From assembly GCF_009914315.1 (NCBI RefSeq), contig NZ_CP042596.1, forward strand, positions 1,178,001-1,242,000: DNA of 64,000 nt, read 5' to 3'. The position numbers and the translations under genes were made by a program. The stretch is from Granulicella sp. WH15 (GTDB taxonomy: Bacteria > Acidobacteriota > Terriglobia > Terriglobales > Acidobacteriaceae). Shown here in pieces: positions 43,840-53,111 of this stretch. The notes under the pieces were generated by a model. The model saw only the letters and a list, made by a program, of their open reading frames with translations. It did no database searches and was not told the DNA's origin. Position 1 is the first letter of the stretch. Every line of letters begins with the position of its first letter.

Positions 43840-45270
43840 CTATCCTAACGTAAACCAAAAGATCGCGCCACGATCTACGGTGCTGTAAGCCCATATGCGG
43901 CCGTGGTGGCGGCGTATGACGCGGGCGACGGTGGCGAGGCCGATGCCTGAGCCCTTGAAGTCCTTGTCGCCGTGCAGGCGGTTGAAGGCGTTGAAGAGCT
44001 TATCGGCGTAGTGCATATCGAATCCGGCCCCGTTGTCCTTGACGAACCAGGCTTTTTCTTTCTTGTCCCAGCCAAAAGAGACGTGGGGATAGGGCACCTT
44101 GGAGGAGAACTTGACCGCGTTGCCGAGCAGGTTTTCGAGCGCGACCTGCACCAGGGCCGGGTCGGCGAAAGCCGTAAGCCCCTTCTCGATCTCGAAGTAG
44201 ACGGTGCTGCCGGGGTTCTCGGCCTTCAGGTCTTCGACGACGGCCTCGGCTATCTGGGAGAGGTTGCAGAGCTGGGGCAGGATCTCGGCGCGGGTGATGC
44301 GCGAGAGTTGCAGCAGCGCGTCGATGAGCTGGCCCATGCGCTGCACCCCCGAGCGCACGCGGCGGATGTAGTCGCGGCCCGCCTCATCCACCGCGGCGGC
44401 GTAATCTTCCTCGAGCGCAAGGCTGAAGCCGTCGATGGTGCGCAAGGGGGCGCGGAGGTCGTGCGAGACCGAGTAGCTGAAGGCCTCCAGCTCGCGGTTC
44501 GTGGTCTCCAGCTCCGCCGTGCGGGCGCGGACGTTCTCCTCGAGCGTCTCGTTCAGCCTCCTGACTTCGGCGGCCCTGGCGTCTGACTCGGCGCGTGCGG
44601 CGGCCAGTCGCAGAGCCTGCTCCTCGGCCTGAATCCGGAGGCCCTGCTCCTTCCGCAGGTAGCGCAGCATGAAGAGAATGAGCAGCAGGTCCAGGCAGCT
44701 CGCAAGGATGATGGCAACGGTGGTCCGCCGGTCGTTCGAGCGGGCGCTGGCGGTGCGGATCTGCAACAGGTGGCGTTCGTCCTGCTCCATCCGGTCGGCG
44801 ATGGCGCGCAGCCGGTCCATCTGCAGCCTGCCGGTGCCGCTGAGCACCGTGCTGCGCACCGAATCCAGCTCGCCGCCGCGGCGCACCGCGATGCCCTGCG
44901 CCAGCAACGACAGCCGCTCCTCCATGATGGCGCGTATCTCGCGCAACCGCTGCTGATGGGCTGCGTTGTCCGCAGTCAGGTGTTGAAGGGTATCCAACTC
45001 GGCCGGCAGCGCCCGCGTGCCGGTAATGTAGGAGGTCAGGTAGCTCTCGTCGCCGGTCAGCAGATAGCCGCGGCAGCCGGTCTCCGCATCCTTTACCGAG
45101 CCCATCACGCGCTCAACCTGATCGATCACCTGCCAGGTGTGCTCGACCCACTGCTCGCTCTGCAACAGGCTATCGACGGCGCGAATGGCGAACCATGCAT
45201 TAGCCGCGACGACTAGGATCGCGACCGCCAGCAGGGTGATCACGATGGGACGTTTAGTGAGGCGCTTCAT
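43840..45270 (-). CDS. CHASE3-domain sensor histidine kinase
   Basis: A 476-residue inner-membrane kinase. A first membrane helix (ITLLAVAILVVAANAWFAI) and a second (VAIILASCLDLLLILFMLRY, about 183-202) bracket a periplasmic helical CHASE3 domain (VKDAETGCRGYLLTGDESYL). A coiled coil (about 205-260) links to the kinase core. The core holds the phospho-His in FSYSVSHDLRAPLRTIDGFS and ATPase motifs ALENLLGNAVKFSS, VKDNGAGFDMHYADKLF and GSGIGLATVARVI. Architecture matches phytochrome-class kinases of the HisKA/CHASE3 group. It is first in the operon with the two downstream receiver proteins. The signal is unknown. Confidence 0.92.
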   Translation of the reverse strand: MKRLTKRPIVITLLAVAILVVAANAWFAIRAVDSLLQSEQWVEHTWQVIDQVERVMGSVKDAETGCRGYLLTGDESYLTSYITGTRALPAELDTLQHLTADNAAHQQRLREIRAIMEERLSLLAQGIAVRRGGELDSVRSTVLSGTGRLQMDRLRAIADRMEQDERHLLQIRTASARSNDRRTTVAIILASCLDLLLILFMLRYLRKEQGLRIQAEEQALRLAAARAESDARAAEVRRLNETLEENVRARTAELETTNRELEAFSYSVSHDLRAPLRTIDGFSLALEEDYAAAVDEAGRDYIRRVRSGVQRMGQLIDALLQLSRITRAEILPQLCNLSQIAEAVVEDLKAENPGSTVYFEIEKGLTAFADPALVQVALENLLGNAVKFSSKVPYPHVSFGWDKKEKAWFVKDNGAGFDMHYADKLFNAFNRLHGDKDFKGSGIGLATVARVIRRHHGRIWAYSTVDRGAIFWFTLG

Positions 45271-45411
45271 CTCTGGCGTCCATTCTAGGGTGTATCGAGA
45301 GGTTCAAAGGGCGGAATTTGCAGAATCCCGACACAATGGTAAGAGTGCCCTCGCGCCGGGGCATTTCGTGCTGTGATGGACGTTGCGTGGGTTCGGTTGC
45401 TCCGGCTTTGG

Positions 45412-46500
45412 TTACAGCTCCAAAGGCTCGCCCCCTCGGGCGCTGGAGCGGTAGGCGGCCTCGACCAGGGCCATGGTCTCGTAGGCGGACTCGAAGCTGG
45501 TGGGAAGCTTGGTCGCGGAGCCTTCGGCGAAGGCTTGCAGCGCGCCCATGCTGCCCATGAAGGCATCGGGAAACCAGTTGCCGTTCACCGGCAGGTTGTG
45601 CCAGTCTCCTGGCTCCGCGCTGCGCTCGATGTACGAGAGCGTGTCGGGCACACCCTTGGGGTAGTCGAGGTTGACACCCATGTCCATGCGGATGGCCCCA
45701 TCCGTGCCCTCCCACTGGACGAAGCTGCGCTGGCTGGCCGCGGAGAGGTCATGGCCGTGGTTGGTCACGATGAAGACGCGCCTGTCGTCGCCGTAGTCGA
45801 GGATCATGGACGACTTGGTGGCGGCCAGATGGGCCGAGTCCGGGTTGGGATTGCGGACGGTTTTGGCGTAGATGCCGCGCGGCGTGCCGAACCATGACCG
45901 GGCCAGATCGAGGTAGTGGATGGAGTGGTAGAGGATCTCGAGGCGCGGGGCCTTGGCCAGAAATGTCCACAACTTCCAAGGGGTATAGGTGCGGACCTGC
46001 ACCTCCATATCGTGCAGCGTGCCCAGCAGGCCCGCCTTGGCCAGAGCCGCTGCTCCCAGGTTGTTGGGGGCGTAGCGTAGCTGGAAGTTGACGGCGGCGG
46101 TGAGGCCACGGGCACGGCAGAGGTCGCGGATGGCGCGGGCCTCTTCGAGCGTTTCGCCCATGGGCTTCTGGATGAGCACCGCCGCGCCCTCGGGGAGCAG
46201 TGGCAGGACGTTGAGAAGCTGCGAGGCGGGGACAGCCACGTCGAAGACGGCGTCGGCGGGGGCGAAGCGGATGGCCTCGGCGACAGAGTCGAAGGCATGG
46301 GGGATGTGGGCCTCGGCTGCCAGCTCGATGGCGCGGCTGGGGGCGCTGTCGGCGATGGAGATGACCGGAAATCCGGCCTTGGCGTAGGCGGGAAGGTGAG
46401 CCGCCTTGACGATGCCGCCCGCGCCGAGGACGACGATGGGCCGGGGAACCCTGGGGCGCGGAGGGGCGGAGGCGGCTACAGCTTGTTCGTAGAGGCTCAT
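45412..46500 (-). CDS. Gfo/Idh/MocA family oxidoreductase
   Basis: A 362-residue cytoplasmic NAD(P)-dependent dehydrogenase-like protein. The Rossmann segment is RPIVVLGAGGIVKAAHLPAY, followed by the conserved AVLIQKPMGETLEEARAIR loop with the catalytic Lys, and a C-terminal substrate domain (LEILYHSIHYLDLARSWFG). No signal peptide. It starts 3 bp after the lutC stop, so it is co-transcribed with lutABC. The pairing suggests a related hydroxyacid or sugar-acid substrate (inference). Most similar families act on inositol, galactose or their lactones. Confidence 0.9.
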   Translation of the reverse strand: MSLYEQAVAASAPPRPRVPRPIVVLGAGGIVKAAHLPAYAKAGFPVISIADSAPSRAIELAAEAHIPHAFDSVAEAIRFAPADAVFDVAVPASQLLNVLPLLPEGAAVLIQKPMGETLEEARAIRDLCRARGLTAAVNFQLRYAPNNLGAAALAKAGLLGTLHDMEVQVRTYTPWKLWTFLAKAPRLEILYHSIHYLDLARSWFGTPRGIYAKTVRNPNPDSAHLAATKSSMILDYGDDRRVFIVTNHGHDLSAASQRSFVQWEGTDGAIRMDMGVNLDYPKGVPDTLSYIERSAEPGDWHNLPVNGNWFPDAFMGSMGALQAFAEGSATKLPTSFESAYETMALVEAAYRSSARGGEPLEL

Positions 46501-46503
46501 GCT

Positions 46504-47160
46504 TTAGAGACCGATCAGGATGACGCTGAGGCGGCGCGGGCCGTGGACGCCGCGGATGCGGGTCATCTCGATGTCCGCGGTGGCCGAGGGGCCGGAGATG
46601 GTGGTGAGCGGGGCGTCGCCGGTGCCGGTCAGGCGGGCGAAGGCCTCGGGGACCGACTCGACCACCTGATCCTCGCGCACGATGCAGATGTGATGGTCGG
46701 GCAGCAGAGTCAGCACGCGGCGACCCTGCACCGGGCCGTGCTTCAGGATGATGGTGCCGGTGGAGGCGACGGCGACCTCGCACGGCGTCAGCACGGCCTG
46801 CGCACCTTCGATGGCGTCGGTCTTGAGCGGCGGGGTATCGGGCAGCAGGTCGAGTCCGGCGGGCACCCACGCGGGGTCCACCTGCGGCGGCACGATCAGC
46901 CGGGTCTCGCCCTTCTTGGCCAGCAGCCCAGCGACCGCGCCGCTCACGTCTCCGCCCTTGGGCACGCGTAAGACGTCCGAGTCGTAGTCCACCAGGCGGT
47001 CGATGAGCAGGTCGATCATGGCCTCGTGGTCGAGCGAGCCGCACTGCGTGTACTCGCGGGGAACGCGGGCGTAGGAGGCCGCTGCGGACTCGGTTTGCGG
47101 CGGAAGCTTGGTGCGGATACGCCGCAGGATCTCCGCGCGTGCTGTGCCGGACTCGCTCAT
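46504..47160 (-). CDS. lutC: L-lactate utilisation protein LutC (LUD domain)
   Basis: A 218-residue LUD-domain subunit of the LutABC L-lactate dehydrogenase complex, which oxidises L-lactate to pyruvate with iron-sulfur and electron-carrier subunits. Visible features are the C-terminal LUD core (ASTGTIILKHGPVQGRRVLT, LPDHHICIVREDQVV and TISGPSATADIEMTRIRGVH). The last is the family signature. It overlaps the lutB stop by 4 bp (ATGA). Gene order lutA-lutB-lutC on one strand matches the Bacillus subtilis and Pseudomonas/Shewanella arrangements. Confidence 0.93.
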   Translation of the reverse strand: MSESGTARAEILRRIRTKLPPQTESAAASYARVPREYTQCGSLDHEAMIDLLIDRLVDYDSDVLRVPKGGDVSGAVAGLLAKKGETRLIVPPQVDPAWVPAGLDLLPDTPPLKTDAIEGAQAVLTPCEVAVASTGTIILKHGPVQGRRVLTLLPDHHICIVREDQVVESVPEAFARLTGTGDAPLTTISGPSATADIEMTRIRGVHGPRRLSVILIGL

Positions 47161-48626
47161 CGAGCCTCCTTATGCTGTTGCTTCTCGCGCGACTTCCACC
47201 AGTCGCGGAAAGATTGTGACGGAATCGGTGCTAAATCACGGAACTTCGTCCACCCGCCCAGCAGTCCAGGCAGCGGGCCGATGAGGTCGCCGCGCATCAG
47301 CGGCTTCTGACCGATGGCCGCGAGGCTCTGGGCCATTTCGTACTCGTCGGGATGGGTGAAGAGGTGCGCGGCGAGCTGCATCCCCAGGTTCTCCGGAGCG
47401 ATGGAGCCGAGGAAGGTCTCCTGGTTCTCGCGCACCACGCGGCCGCGCAGGTGGATCAGCGTCTCGGGGATATTGATCTTGACCGGGCAGACCTCGTAGC
47501 AGGCTCCGCACAGTGAAGACGCGTAGGGCAGCGAGCGCGAGTGCTCCATGGACTGAAGCTGAGGAGAAAGAATCGCGCCGATGGGGCCTGAGTAGATGGA
47601 GCCGTAGGCGTGGCCGCCCGTCTCGCGGTAGACCGGGCAGGCGTTCAGACAGGCTCCGCAGCGGATGCAGTCCAGCGTCTCGCGCTCGCGCTCGTTCTCG
47701 AGCAACTCGGTGCGGCCGTTGTCCAGCAGGATGACGTGGAAGGCCTGCGGCCCGTCGCCCGGATGCACGCCCGTCCAGAGCGAGTTGTAGGGGTTCATGC
47801 GCTCGCCGGTGGCGGAGCGGGGAAGCAGTTGCAGGAAGGTGTCGAGGTCGCGGAAGGTGGGGATGACCTTCTCGATGCCGATCAGCGTGATGAGGACGTC
47901 GGGCATGGTGAGGCACATGCGGCCGTTGCCCTCGGACTCCACCACGCAGACCGCGCCGGTCTCGGCGATGGCGTAGTTGGCTCCGCTGATGCCAATCTTG
48001 ACGCGCAGAAACTTTTCCCGCAGATAGACGCGTGCGGCGTCAGCGAGGTCGGCGGGCTGGTCGCCCAGCGAGTCCAGCTCCATCTTCTTGATGAAGATCT
48101 CCCGTATCTGATGGCGGTTCTTGTGCAGCGCCGGAACCACGATGTGCGAGGGCTGATCCTCGCCCATCTGCACGATCATGTCGGCCAGGTCGGTCTCGTA
48201 GGGATGGATGCCCGCGGCCTCGAGCGCGGGGTTCATCTGTACTTCGTCCGAGGTCATGGTCTTGACCTTAATCGCCTCAATCCCGCCGGCCTCGGTGCCG
48301 CCGTACCGCTGGATGAGCTGGATGGCGATGGCGTTGGCCTCGTCGGCGTCACGCGCCCAGTGAACCTTGCCGCCCGCTCGTTCGCAGTTGCGCTCGAACA
48401 TCTCGAGGTAGTGGTCGAGATAGAGCAGCGTGTGGTCCTTGATGGCGTGCCCGGCGTCGCGCAGCCGCTGCCAGTCGGGCATCTCGGCCACGCGCAGCTC
48501 GCGCTTGCCGCGAATGACGGAGGTGGCGTGGTGCACGTTGCGGCGAAGCTGATCGTCCTGCATCGCCTTCTTGGCGGCGACGGGGAAGGCCGGTGCCGTG
48601 GCTGTCTTGCCTACGCGAACGCTCAC
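47157..48626 (-). CDS. lutB: L-lactate utilisation iron-sulfur protein LutB
   Basis: A 489-residue subunit with an N-terminal LUD domain and two ferredoxin-type [4Fe-4S] motifs (CIRCGACLNACPVYRETGG and SLCGACYEVCPVKINIPE) about residues 320-390. The LUD part includes GISGANYAIAETGAVCVVES and PDVLITLIGIEKVIPTF. It works with LutA and LutC in L-lactate oxidation. The GTG start at 48626 overlaps the lutA stop by 4 bp (GTGA). The frame continues upstream inside lutA without similarity. Confidence 0.94.
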   Translation of the reverse strand: MSVRVGKTATAPAFPVAAKKAMQDDQLRRNVHHATSVIRGKRELRVAEMPDWQRLRDAGHAIKDHTLLYLDHYLEMFERNCERAGGKVHWARDADEANAIAIQLIQRYGGTEAGGIEAIKVKTMTSDEVQMNPALEAAGIHPYETDLADMIVQMGEDQPSHIVVPALHKNRHQIREIFIKKMELDSLGDQPADLADAARVYLREKFLRVKIGISGANYAIAETGAVCVVESEGNGRMCLTMPDVLITLIGIEKVIPTFRDLDTFLQLLPRSATGERMNPYNSLWTGVHPGDGPQAFHVILLDNGRTELLENERERETLDCIRCGACLNACPVYRETGGHAYGSIYSGPIGAILSPQLQSMEHSRSLPYASSLCGACYEVCPVKINIPETLIHLRGRVVRENQETFLGSIAPENLGMQLAAHLFTHPDEYEMAQSLAAIGQKPLMRGDLIGPLPGLLGGWTKFRDLAPIPSQSFRDWWKSREKQQHKEAR

Positions 48627-49360
48627 TGGGTGGCCTCCGTCTCCGCGAGAATCTCGGCCAGGTGCATGGTGCGGATGGGGGAGCCTTCGCGGTGCAGGCC
48701 GCCCCATATCTGCATCAGGCAGGAGTTATCGAGCGCCGCGCAGATCGAAGCGCCGGTGCCCTCGACCGCCGTGGTCTTCTCCTTGAGCATCGCGGCTGAG
48801 ACGTCCGGGTTCTTGACCGCGAAGGTGCCGCCGAAGCCGCAGCACTGCTCGCGGTTGGCCAGCTCGATCAGCTCCAGCCCCTTGACCTTACGTAACAGTC
48901 TTAGTGGCTTATCGGCCACGTGCAACATGCGCAGCGAGTGGCAGGAGGGATGATAGGTAACCTTGTACGGGAAGTATGCGCCGACGTCTTCGAGGCCGAG
49001 GCAATCGACTAGCAGCTCGGAGAACTCGTAGATGCGGGGCAGCAGGGCGCGCACATCGGCCAGCAGGATCTCGTCGTTCTCCTTCTGGGCCATCAGCTCG
49101 TAGTGCTCGCGCATCATGGCGACGCAGGAGGCGGAGGGTACGCAGACGGCCTCGGCGTGGCGGAAGGTCTCGACGAACTGGCGCAGCAGCGGCAGCGCCT
49201 CGTTGTGGTAGCCGGTGTTGTAGTGCATCTGGCCGCAGCAGGTCTGCTGCATGGGGAACTCGACGGTGTGGCCGAGGCGCTCGAGCACAGAGGTGACGGC
49301 GATGCCGGTCCTGGGGAAGAGGGTGTCGTTATAACAGGCGACAAAAAGAGCAATACGCAA
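48623..49360 (-). CDS. lutA: L-lactate utilisation protein LutA
   Basis: A 245-residue cysteine-rich (Fe-S) oxidoreductase subunit with two CCG-type domains: MQQTCCGQMHYNTGY with the preceding ACYNDTLFPRTG, and EQCCGFGGTFAVKNPDVS with the preceding YHPSCHSLRMLHV. Each domain carries the tandem Cys pair and accessory Cys expected to bind an iron-sulfur cluster or heterodisulfide-reductase-like cofactor. It is the first gene of the lutABC-oxidoreductase operon. A family A repeat lies just upstream on the far side of its promoter gap. Confidence 0.94.
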   Translation of the reverse strand: MRIALFVACYNDTLFPRTGIAVTSVLERLGHTVEFPMQQTCCGQMHYNTGYHNEALPLLRQFVETFRHAEAVCVPSASCVAMMREHYELMAQKENDEILLADVRALLPRIYEFSELLVDCLGLEDVGAYFPYKVTYHPSCHSLRMLHVADKPLRLLRKVKGLELIELANREQCCGFGGTFAVKNPDVSAAMLKEKTTAVEGTGASICAALDNSCLMQIWGGLHREGSPIRTMHLAEILAETEATQ

Positions 49361-49430
49361 ACAATTCCTCCAGAGAACCTTTCACCCATTTTGACAGAGG
49401 AAGTCAGGGTTTGACGAATGGCGGCGGTTA

Positions 49431-49495
49431 AAACGCGAAGCGTCCAATACCGCACGAAGTGCCGCCCGCCCGGCGTTAGGGCGCTGTTGCCGTTG
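49431..49495 (+). repeat. dispersed intergenic repeat, family A
   Basis: CGAAGCGTCCAATACCGCAC, GAAGTGCCGCCCGCCCGGCG and TTAGGGCGC match the copies near 2.0, 22.4 and 61.0 kb. It occupies the gap between lutA and the VOC-protein gene. Confidence 0.82.
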
Positions 49496-49497
49496 TC

Positions 49498-49923
49498 TTA
49501 CTTGGCAAAGAGACTGCTCATATCCTTGAAAGCCTTGAACTCAAGCGCATTGCCCGCCGGATCAAGGAAGAACATCGTAGCCTGCTCCCCGACCTCGCCC
49601 TTGAAGCGGACGTAAGGCTCGATGACGAAGCTGGTTCCCGCGGCCTTCAGGCGCTCGGCCAGCGCCTCCCACTTCTCCATCGTCAGCACGACGCCGAAGT
49701 GTGGCACCGGCACGGCGTGGCCATCGACGGCGTTGTGGTGCGTCTCCTCGGGAGCTGCGACGGGCGCTTTGTAGTGCGCGACGATCTGGTGGCCGAAGAG
49801 GTCGAAGTCGATCCACTCGTCGCTCGAGCGGCCCTCGGGGCAGCCGAGGACGTCGCCGTAAAAGCTGCGCGCAGCCGCAAGATCATTCACGGGGAAGGCA
49901 ATATGAAAAGGTGTCAGGGACAA
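49498..49923 (-). CDS. VOC family (glyoxalase-like) protein
   Basis: A 141-residue vicinal-oxygen-chelate protein. The beta-alpha-beta-beta-beta module starts at [20 protein letters not shown], with an early His, and ends at [17 protein letters not shown] with the typical DPxGNxxE metal ligand. This family includes glyoxalases, dioxygenases and resistance proteins. The pattern [20 protein letters not shown] is that of an uncharacterised subgroup. The TTG at 49923 is chosen because AGGAG sits 8 nt upstream and the protein then begins [10 protein letters not shown]. The ATG at 49947 lacks a ribosome site. Confidence 0.85.
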   Translation of the reverse strand: MSLTPFHIAFPVNDLAAARSFYGDVLGCPEGRSSDEWIDFDLFGHQIVAHYKAPVAAPEETHHNAVDGHAVPVPHFGVVLTMEKWEALAERLKAAGTSFVIEPYVRFKGEVGEQATMFFLDPAGNALEFKAFKDMSSLFAK

Positions 49924-49963
49924 GGCAGGCTCTCCTGACGGAATCATAGCGCACAGCTAACCG

Positions 49964-51430
49964 CTAAGGGCGTTCGCTAGGCAGGCGGACCACAAACTCC
50001 GTCGCTCCCGGCTCCGAGCTGAACCGGATCACGCCGCCATACTGCTCCACGATGCGCTGCACGATCCCCAACCCCAGCCCCGTCCCGACGCCCACAGGTT
50101 TGGTCGTATAGAACGAGTCGAAGATCTGCGACTGACTCTCCAGCGGAATCCCGCTGCCGTTATCTCGCACGCTGATGCAGAGGTCGACCTGCTCCTTACC
50201 CGCCTTGTCCTGCGTCTTCTCCGGCCAGGTTTTCACGGCAATCGTGCCATGCTGTTCCACCGCGTCGATCGCGTTATCCAGCAGGTTGGTCCATATCTGG
50301 TTCAGCCCCGAGCACTCCGTGTGCATTACCGGCAGGTCGGCCGCAAAGTGCTTCTCGAGCTGGACCTCTTTTTCCCGCAGCTTGTGTCCCAGGATCACCA
50401 GCGTCGCGTGGATACTGTCGTTCACGTCTACCGTCTGGCGCTGTCCTTTGCCCTCATACGCATAGGTCTTGACCGCGTGTACCAGGTCCGAGACCCGCCC
50501 AATGCTCTCCTCGATGGTGGCCACGAGCTGCTGGCTTGAGATCATTGCCTCCACCCAGCTCAGCGCGTCCGAGAAGTCCGACTCATCGAAGCACCGCCGC
50601 GCGCACTCCAGCTCCTTGGTGTCGATATCGACCGAGACCAGCGTCGGCGCCAGCTTCCAGGCATTCTCCACCTTGGCCGACTCCATCCACTCCGCCAGCT
50701 TCTCCTCGGCGTCCATCTGCTCCACCGAGTTCATCCGCTTGGGATGGTCCGTGGCCAGCGCCTGCGTCTGCAGGTCGTAGATGCACTGCTTTTGCTCCTC
50801 GGTCAGCTTGATCCGCGTCCACTTCGCGCCCAGGTGATGCATCCGGGTCAGGTTAGACCGTAGCTGCGAGGCCGCGCGCCGCGCCGCCGCACCGGGGTTG
50901 TTCAGCTCATGCATCAGGCCCGCTGCCAGCGTGCCCAGCGAAGCCATCTTCTCCTGGTGCAGGGTCGAGCTTTGAATCTTCTGCAGGCGATACGCCATGT
51001 TGCCCAGGATCGCCCGACGAACCTCGGGGCAGCTCGTCATCAGGCTCCAGAACTGCTCCTCATCCAGCTCCAGCAGCTGGCATGGCTCACTCGCGCTCAG
51101 CGTCACCGAGTGCGGCATGTTCGCCAGCAGGGGAACCTCGCCGAACGCAAATCCCTGAGTCAGGGTGTGCAACGGCATCTCGCGTCCGTCGGCCATAGCC
51201 TGCGAGGCCCGCATCGAGCCCGCCAGCAGTATCCAGAAGAACCGCACCATATCGCCCTGGTGAACGAGCACGTCGCTGGTCTCGAGGTACAGCAGGCGCG
51301 TGCCGTCCAGGCAGTGCAGCTTGTCGCCGTCGAGAGACGCAAAAATCGGGACCGTATGCAGCAGAGCCAGCAGCTCATCGCTCAACCGCACGATCTGTTC
51401 GCTTCGTCCGATTTGTTTTGTCTCACTCAT
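49964..51430 (-). CDS. cyclic-nucleotide-binding-domain histidine kinase
   Basis: A 488-residue soluble sensor kinase: an N-terminal cNMP-binding (CRP-like) domain about 20-150 (GSMRASQAMADGREMPLHTL, GFAFGEVPLLANMPHSV), then a kinase with phospho-His in LGTLAAGLMHELNNPGAAAR, long helices, and an ATPase domain (QIWTNLLDNAIDAVEQHG, VRDNGSGIPLESQSQIFDSF, GVGTGLGLGIVQRIVEQYGG). The frame is open to 51505, but the ATG at 51430 starts the conserved part. It follows the receiver-reductase fusion gene by 34 bp on the same strand, a pairing that suggests a shared redox signalling pathway. Confidence 0.9.
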   Translation of the reverse strand: MSETKQIGRSEQIVRLSDELLALLHTVPIFASLDGDKLHCLDGTRLLYLETSDVLVHQGDMVRFFWILLAGSMRASQAMADGREMPLHTLTQGFAFGEVPLLANMPHSVTLSASEPCQLLELDEEQFWSLMTSCPEVRRAILGNMAYRLQKIQSSTLHQEKMASLGTLAAGLMHELNNPGAAARRAASQLRSNLTRMHHLGAKWTRIKLTEEQKQCIYDLQTQALATDHPKRMNSVEQMDAEEKLAEWMESAKVENAWKLAPTLVSVDIDTKELECARRCFDESDFSDALSWVEAMISSQQLVATIEESIGRVSDLVHAVKTYAYEGKGQRQTVDVNDSIHATLVILGHKLREKEVQLEKHFAADLPVMHTECSGLNQIWTNLLDNAIDAVEQHGTIAVKTWPEKTQDKAGKEQVDLCISVRDNGSGIPLESQSQIFDSFYTTKPVGVGTGLGLGIVQRIVEQYGGVIRFSSEPGATEFVVRLPSERP

Positions 51431-51464
51431 GCCTGTTTCACCTGTCCTGCTCCTTGCCTGGCGT

Positions 51465-53111
51465 TCATAGTGTGGCCAGATACTGATGTACGAACTGAAT
51501 TGCAATCGAGCCTTCGCCCACAGCCGAGGCGCATCGCTTTACCGAGCCGTGACGTACGTCGCCGGCCACAAAGATGCCGGGCAGGCTCGTCTCCAGCAGG
51601 TACGGCTCGCGCTCCAGCTTCCAGCTCCCCGGAGACTTGCTCTTCACGTCGGGACCGGCCAGCACAAAGCCCTTGCTGTCGCAGGCGATGGCGTCGGGCA
51701 GCCAGCTCGTCTTGGGAGCGGCGCCGATAAAGATGAACAGGGAGTTGGCCTTGCGTACCTCAGGGCCGCGCGGCGTCGTCAGCGACAGGCACTCCAGGTG
51801 CCCGTCTCCGCTGACCGCCACTACTTCAGTCCTGGTCTCGACGACGATATTCGGGGTCCGCGCAATCTGGTCGATCAGGTACTTCGACATGCTCGATTCA
51901 AGCGACTCGCCGCGCACCAGCATGTGTACCTTGGAGGCGTGCCGCGCAAAGTGCATCGCCGCCTGTCCGGCGGAGTTGGCCCCGCCGACGAGGTAGACCT
52001 CCTCGTTGGCGCAGCTATTGGATTCGGTAAGGGCCGCGCCGTAGAAGAGACCCGCGCCGCTGAACTGCTGCTCACCGGGGATGTCCAGGCGGCAGTAGTC
52101 GACGCCCGTGGCCACCAAGCAGACCCGGCAGGTGATGACGCAGCCGTCCTGCATCTCCACCAGGTGATAGCCGTTCTCGGTGCGGATCGCGGTGACCCGG
52201 TTGGTCAGGAACTCGACGCCCAGGCGCTGTGCCTGCAGGTACGACCGCTTGGCCAGCTCATCGCCGCTGAGGCCCTCGGGGAAGCCGAGGTAGTTCTCGA
52301 TGCGCGAGCTGGACCCGGCCTGGCCACCGACCGCGAAGGGCTCGACCAGCAGCGTCTTCAGCCCCTCGGATGCGCCGTAGACCCCGGCCGCCAGCCCCGC
52401 CGGACCCGCGCCGATGACCACCACGTCGTAGTACTCCTGCTGTGCCTGCGTCCTCAGACCGACCTTCTCGGCGATCTGCGAGGTCGTCGGTTGCACCAGA
52501 GCCGTGCCGTCGCCGAAGAGGACCACCGGCAGCTTGGCGTCGTCGATCCCCTTTGCTTTCAGCAGATCCAGCGCGTCCGGGCTCTGTTCCGGATTCAGCC
52601 ACTTGAAGGGGATCAGGTTGCGCGCCAGGTAGTTGCGTACCTCGTGGTCTCCGGCAGCCCACCGCGCCGAAACCACCTGAATCCCTTCGTAGGGAGGCTT
52701 ATATCCTTCATTCCAGGCCTGTAACAGGTCGTCCAGTACCGGATAGAGCTTCTCCTCCGGCGGGTCCCAGGGCTTGTTCAGGTAGTAGTGGATCTTGGCC
52801 GCGTTGATCGCCTGGATCGCCGCCTCGGTATCGGCGTACGCGGTCAACAGCACGCGCTTGGCGTCGGGGTAAAGGGGCAGGGCCTTCTGCAGAAAGTCGA
52901 CGCCGGTCATGCCCGGCATCCGTTGGTCGGAGAGGAAGAGGGCGATAGCCTCGCCGCGCTCCTTTAATTGGGTCGAGATATCCAGCGCAGCCCCACCCGA
53001 GGCCGCCCGGACAATCCGGTAACGCTGTCCGTACTGCCGCCGCAGGTCCTGGACCACGGCTTCGAGCACGCTCGTATCGTCATCGACTGCCAGCAAAATC
53101 GGCTTTGCCAT
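51465..53111 (-). CDS. receiver / glutaredoxin-like / thioredoxin-reductase-like fusion
   Basis: A 548-residue three-part protein. Residues 1-130 are a receiver domain (LLAVDDDTSVLEAVVQDLRR, phospho-acceptor Asp62 in LFLSDQRMPGMTG, Lys in YYLNKPWDPP). About 143-220 resemble a glutaredoxin-like fold without a CxxC (WAAGDHEVRNYLARNLIPFK, LPVVLFGDG). About 227-548 are a FAD/NAD(P) module (VVIGAGPAGLAAGVYGASEG; second dinucleotide site EVYLVGGANSAGQAAMHFA; C-terminal FVAGDVRHGSVKRCASAVGE). The usual redox-active CATC of thioredoxin reductase is replaced by GAALTESNSC, so it cannot do classical thiol exchange there. Likely an FAD-based redox or NAD(P)H sensor working with the downstream kinase. 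Confidence 0.9.
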   Translation of the reverse strand: MAKPILLAVDDDTSVLEAVVQDLRRQYGQRYRIVRAASGGAALDISTQLKERGEAIALFLSDQRMPGMTGVDFLQKALPLYPDAKRVLLTAYADTEAAIQAINAAKIHYYLNKPWDPPEEKLYPVLDDLLQAWNEGYKPPYEGIQVVSARWAAGDHEVRNYLARNLIPFKWLNPEQSPDALDLLKAKGIDDAKLPVVLFGDGTALVQPTTSQIAEKVGLRTQAQQEYYDVVVIGAGPAGLAAGVYGASEGLKTLLVEPFAVGGQAGSSSRIENYLGFPEGLSGDELAKRSYLQAQRLGVEFLTNRVTAIRTENGYHLVEMQDGCVITCRVCLVATGVDYCRLDIPGEQQFSGAGLFYGAALTESNSCANEEVYLVGGANSAGQAAMHFARHASKVHMLVRGESLESSMSKYLIDQIARTPNIVVETRTEVVAVSGDGHLECLSLTTPRGPEVRKANSLFIFIGAAPKTSWLPDAIACDSKGFVLAGPDVKSKSPGSWKLEREPYLLETSLPGIFVAGDVRHGSVKRCASAVGEGSIAIQFVHQYLATL

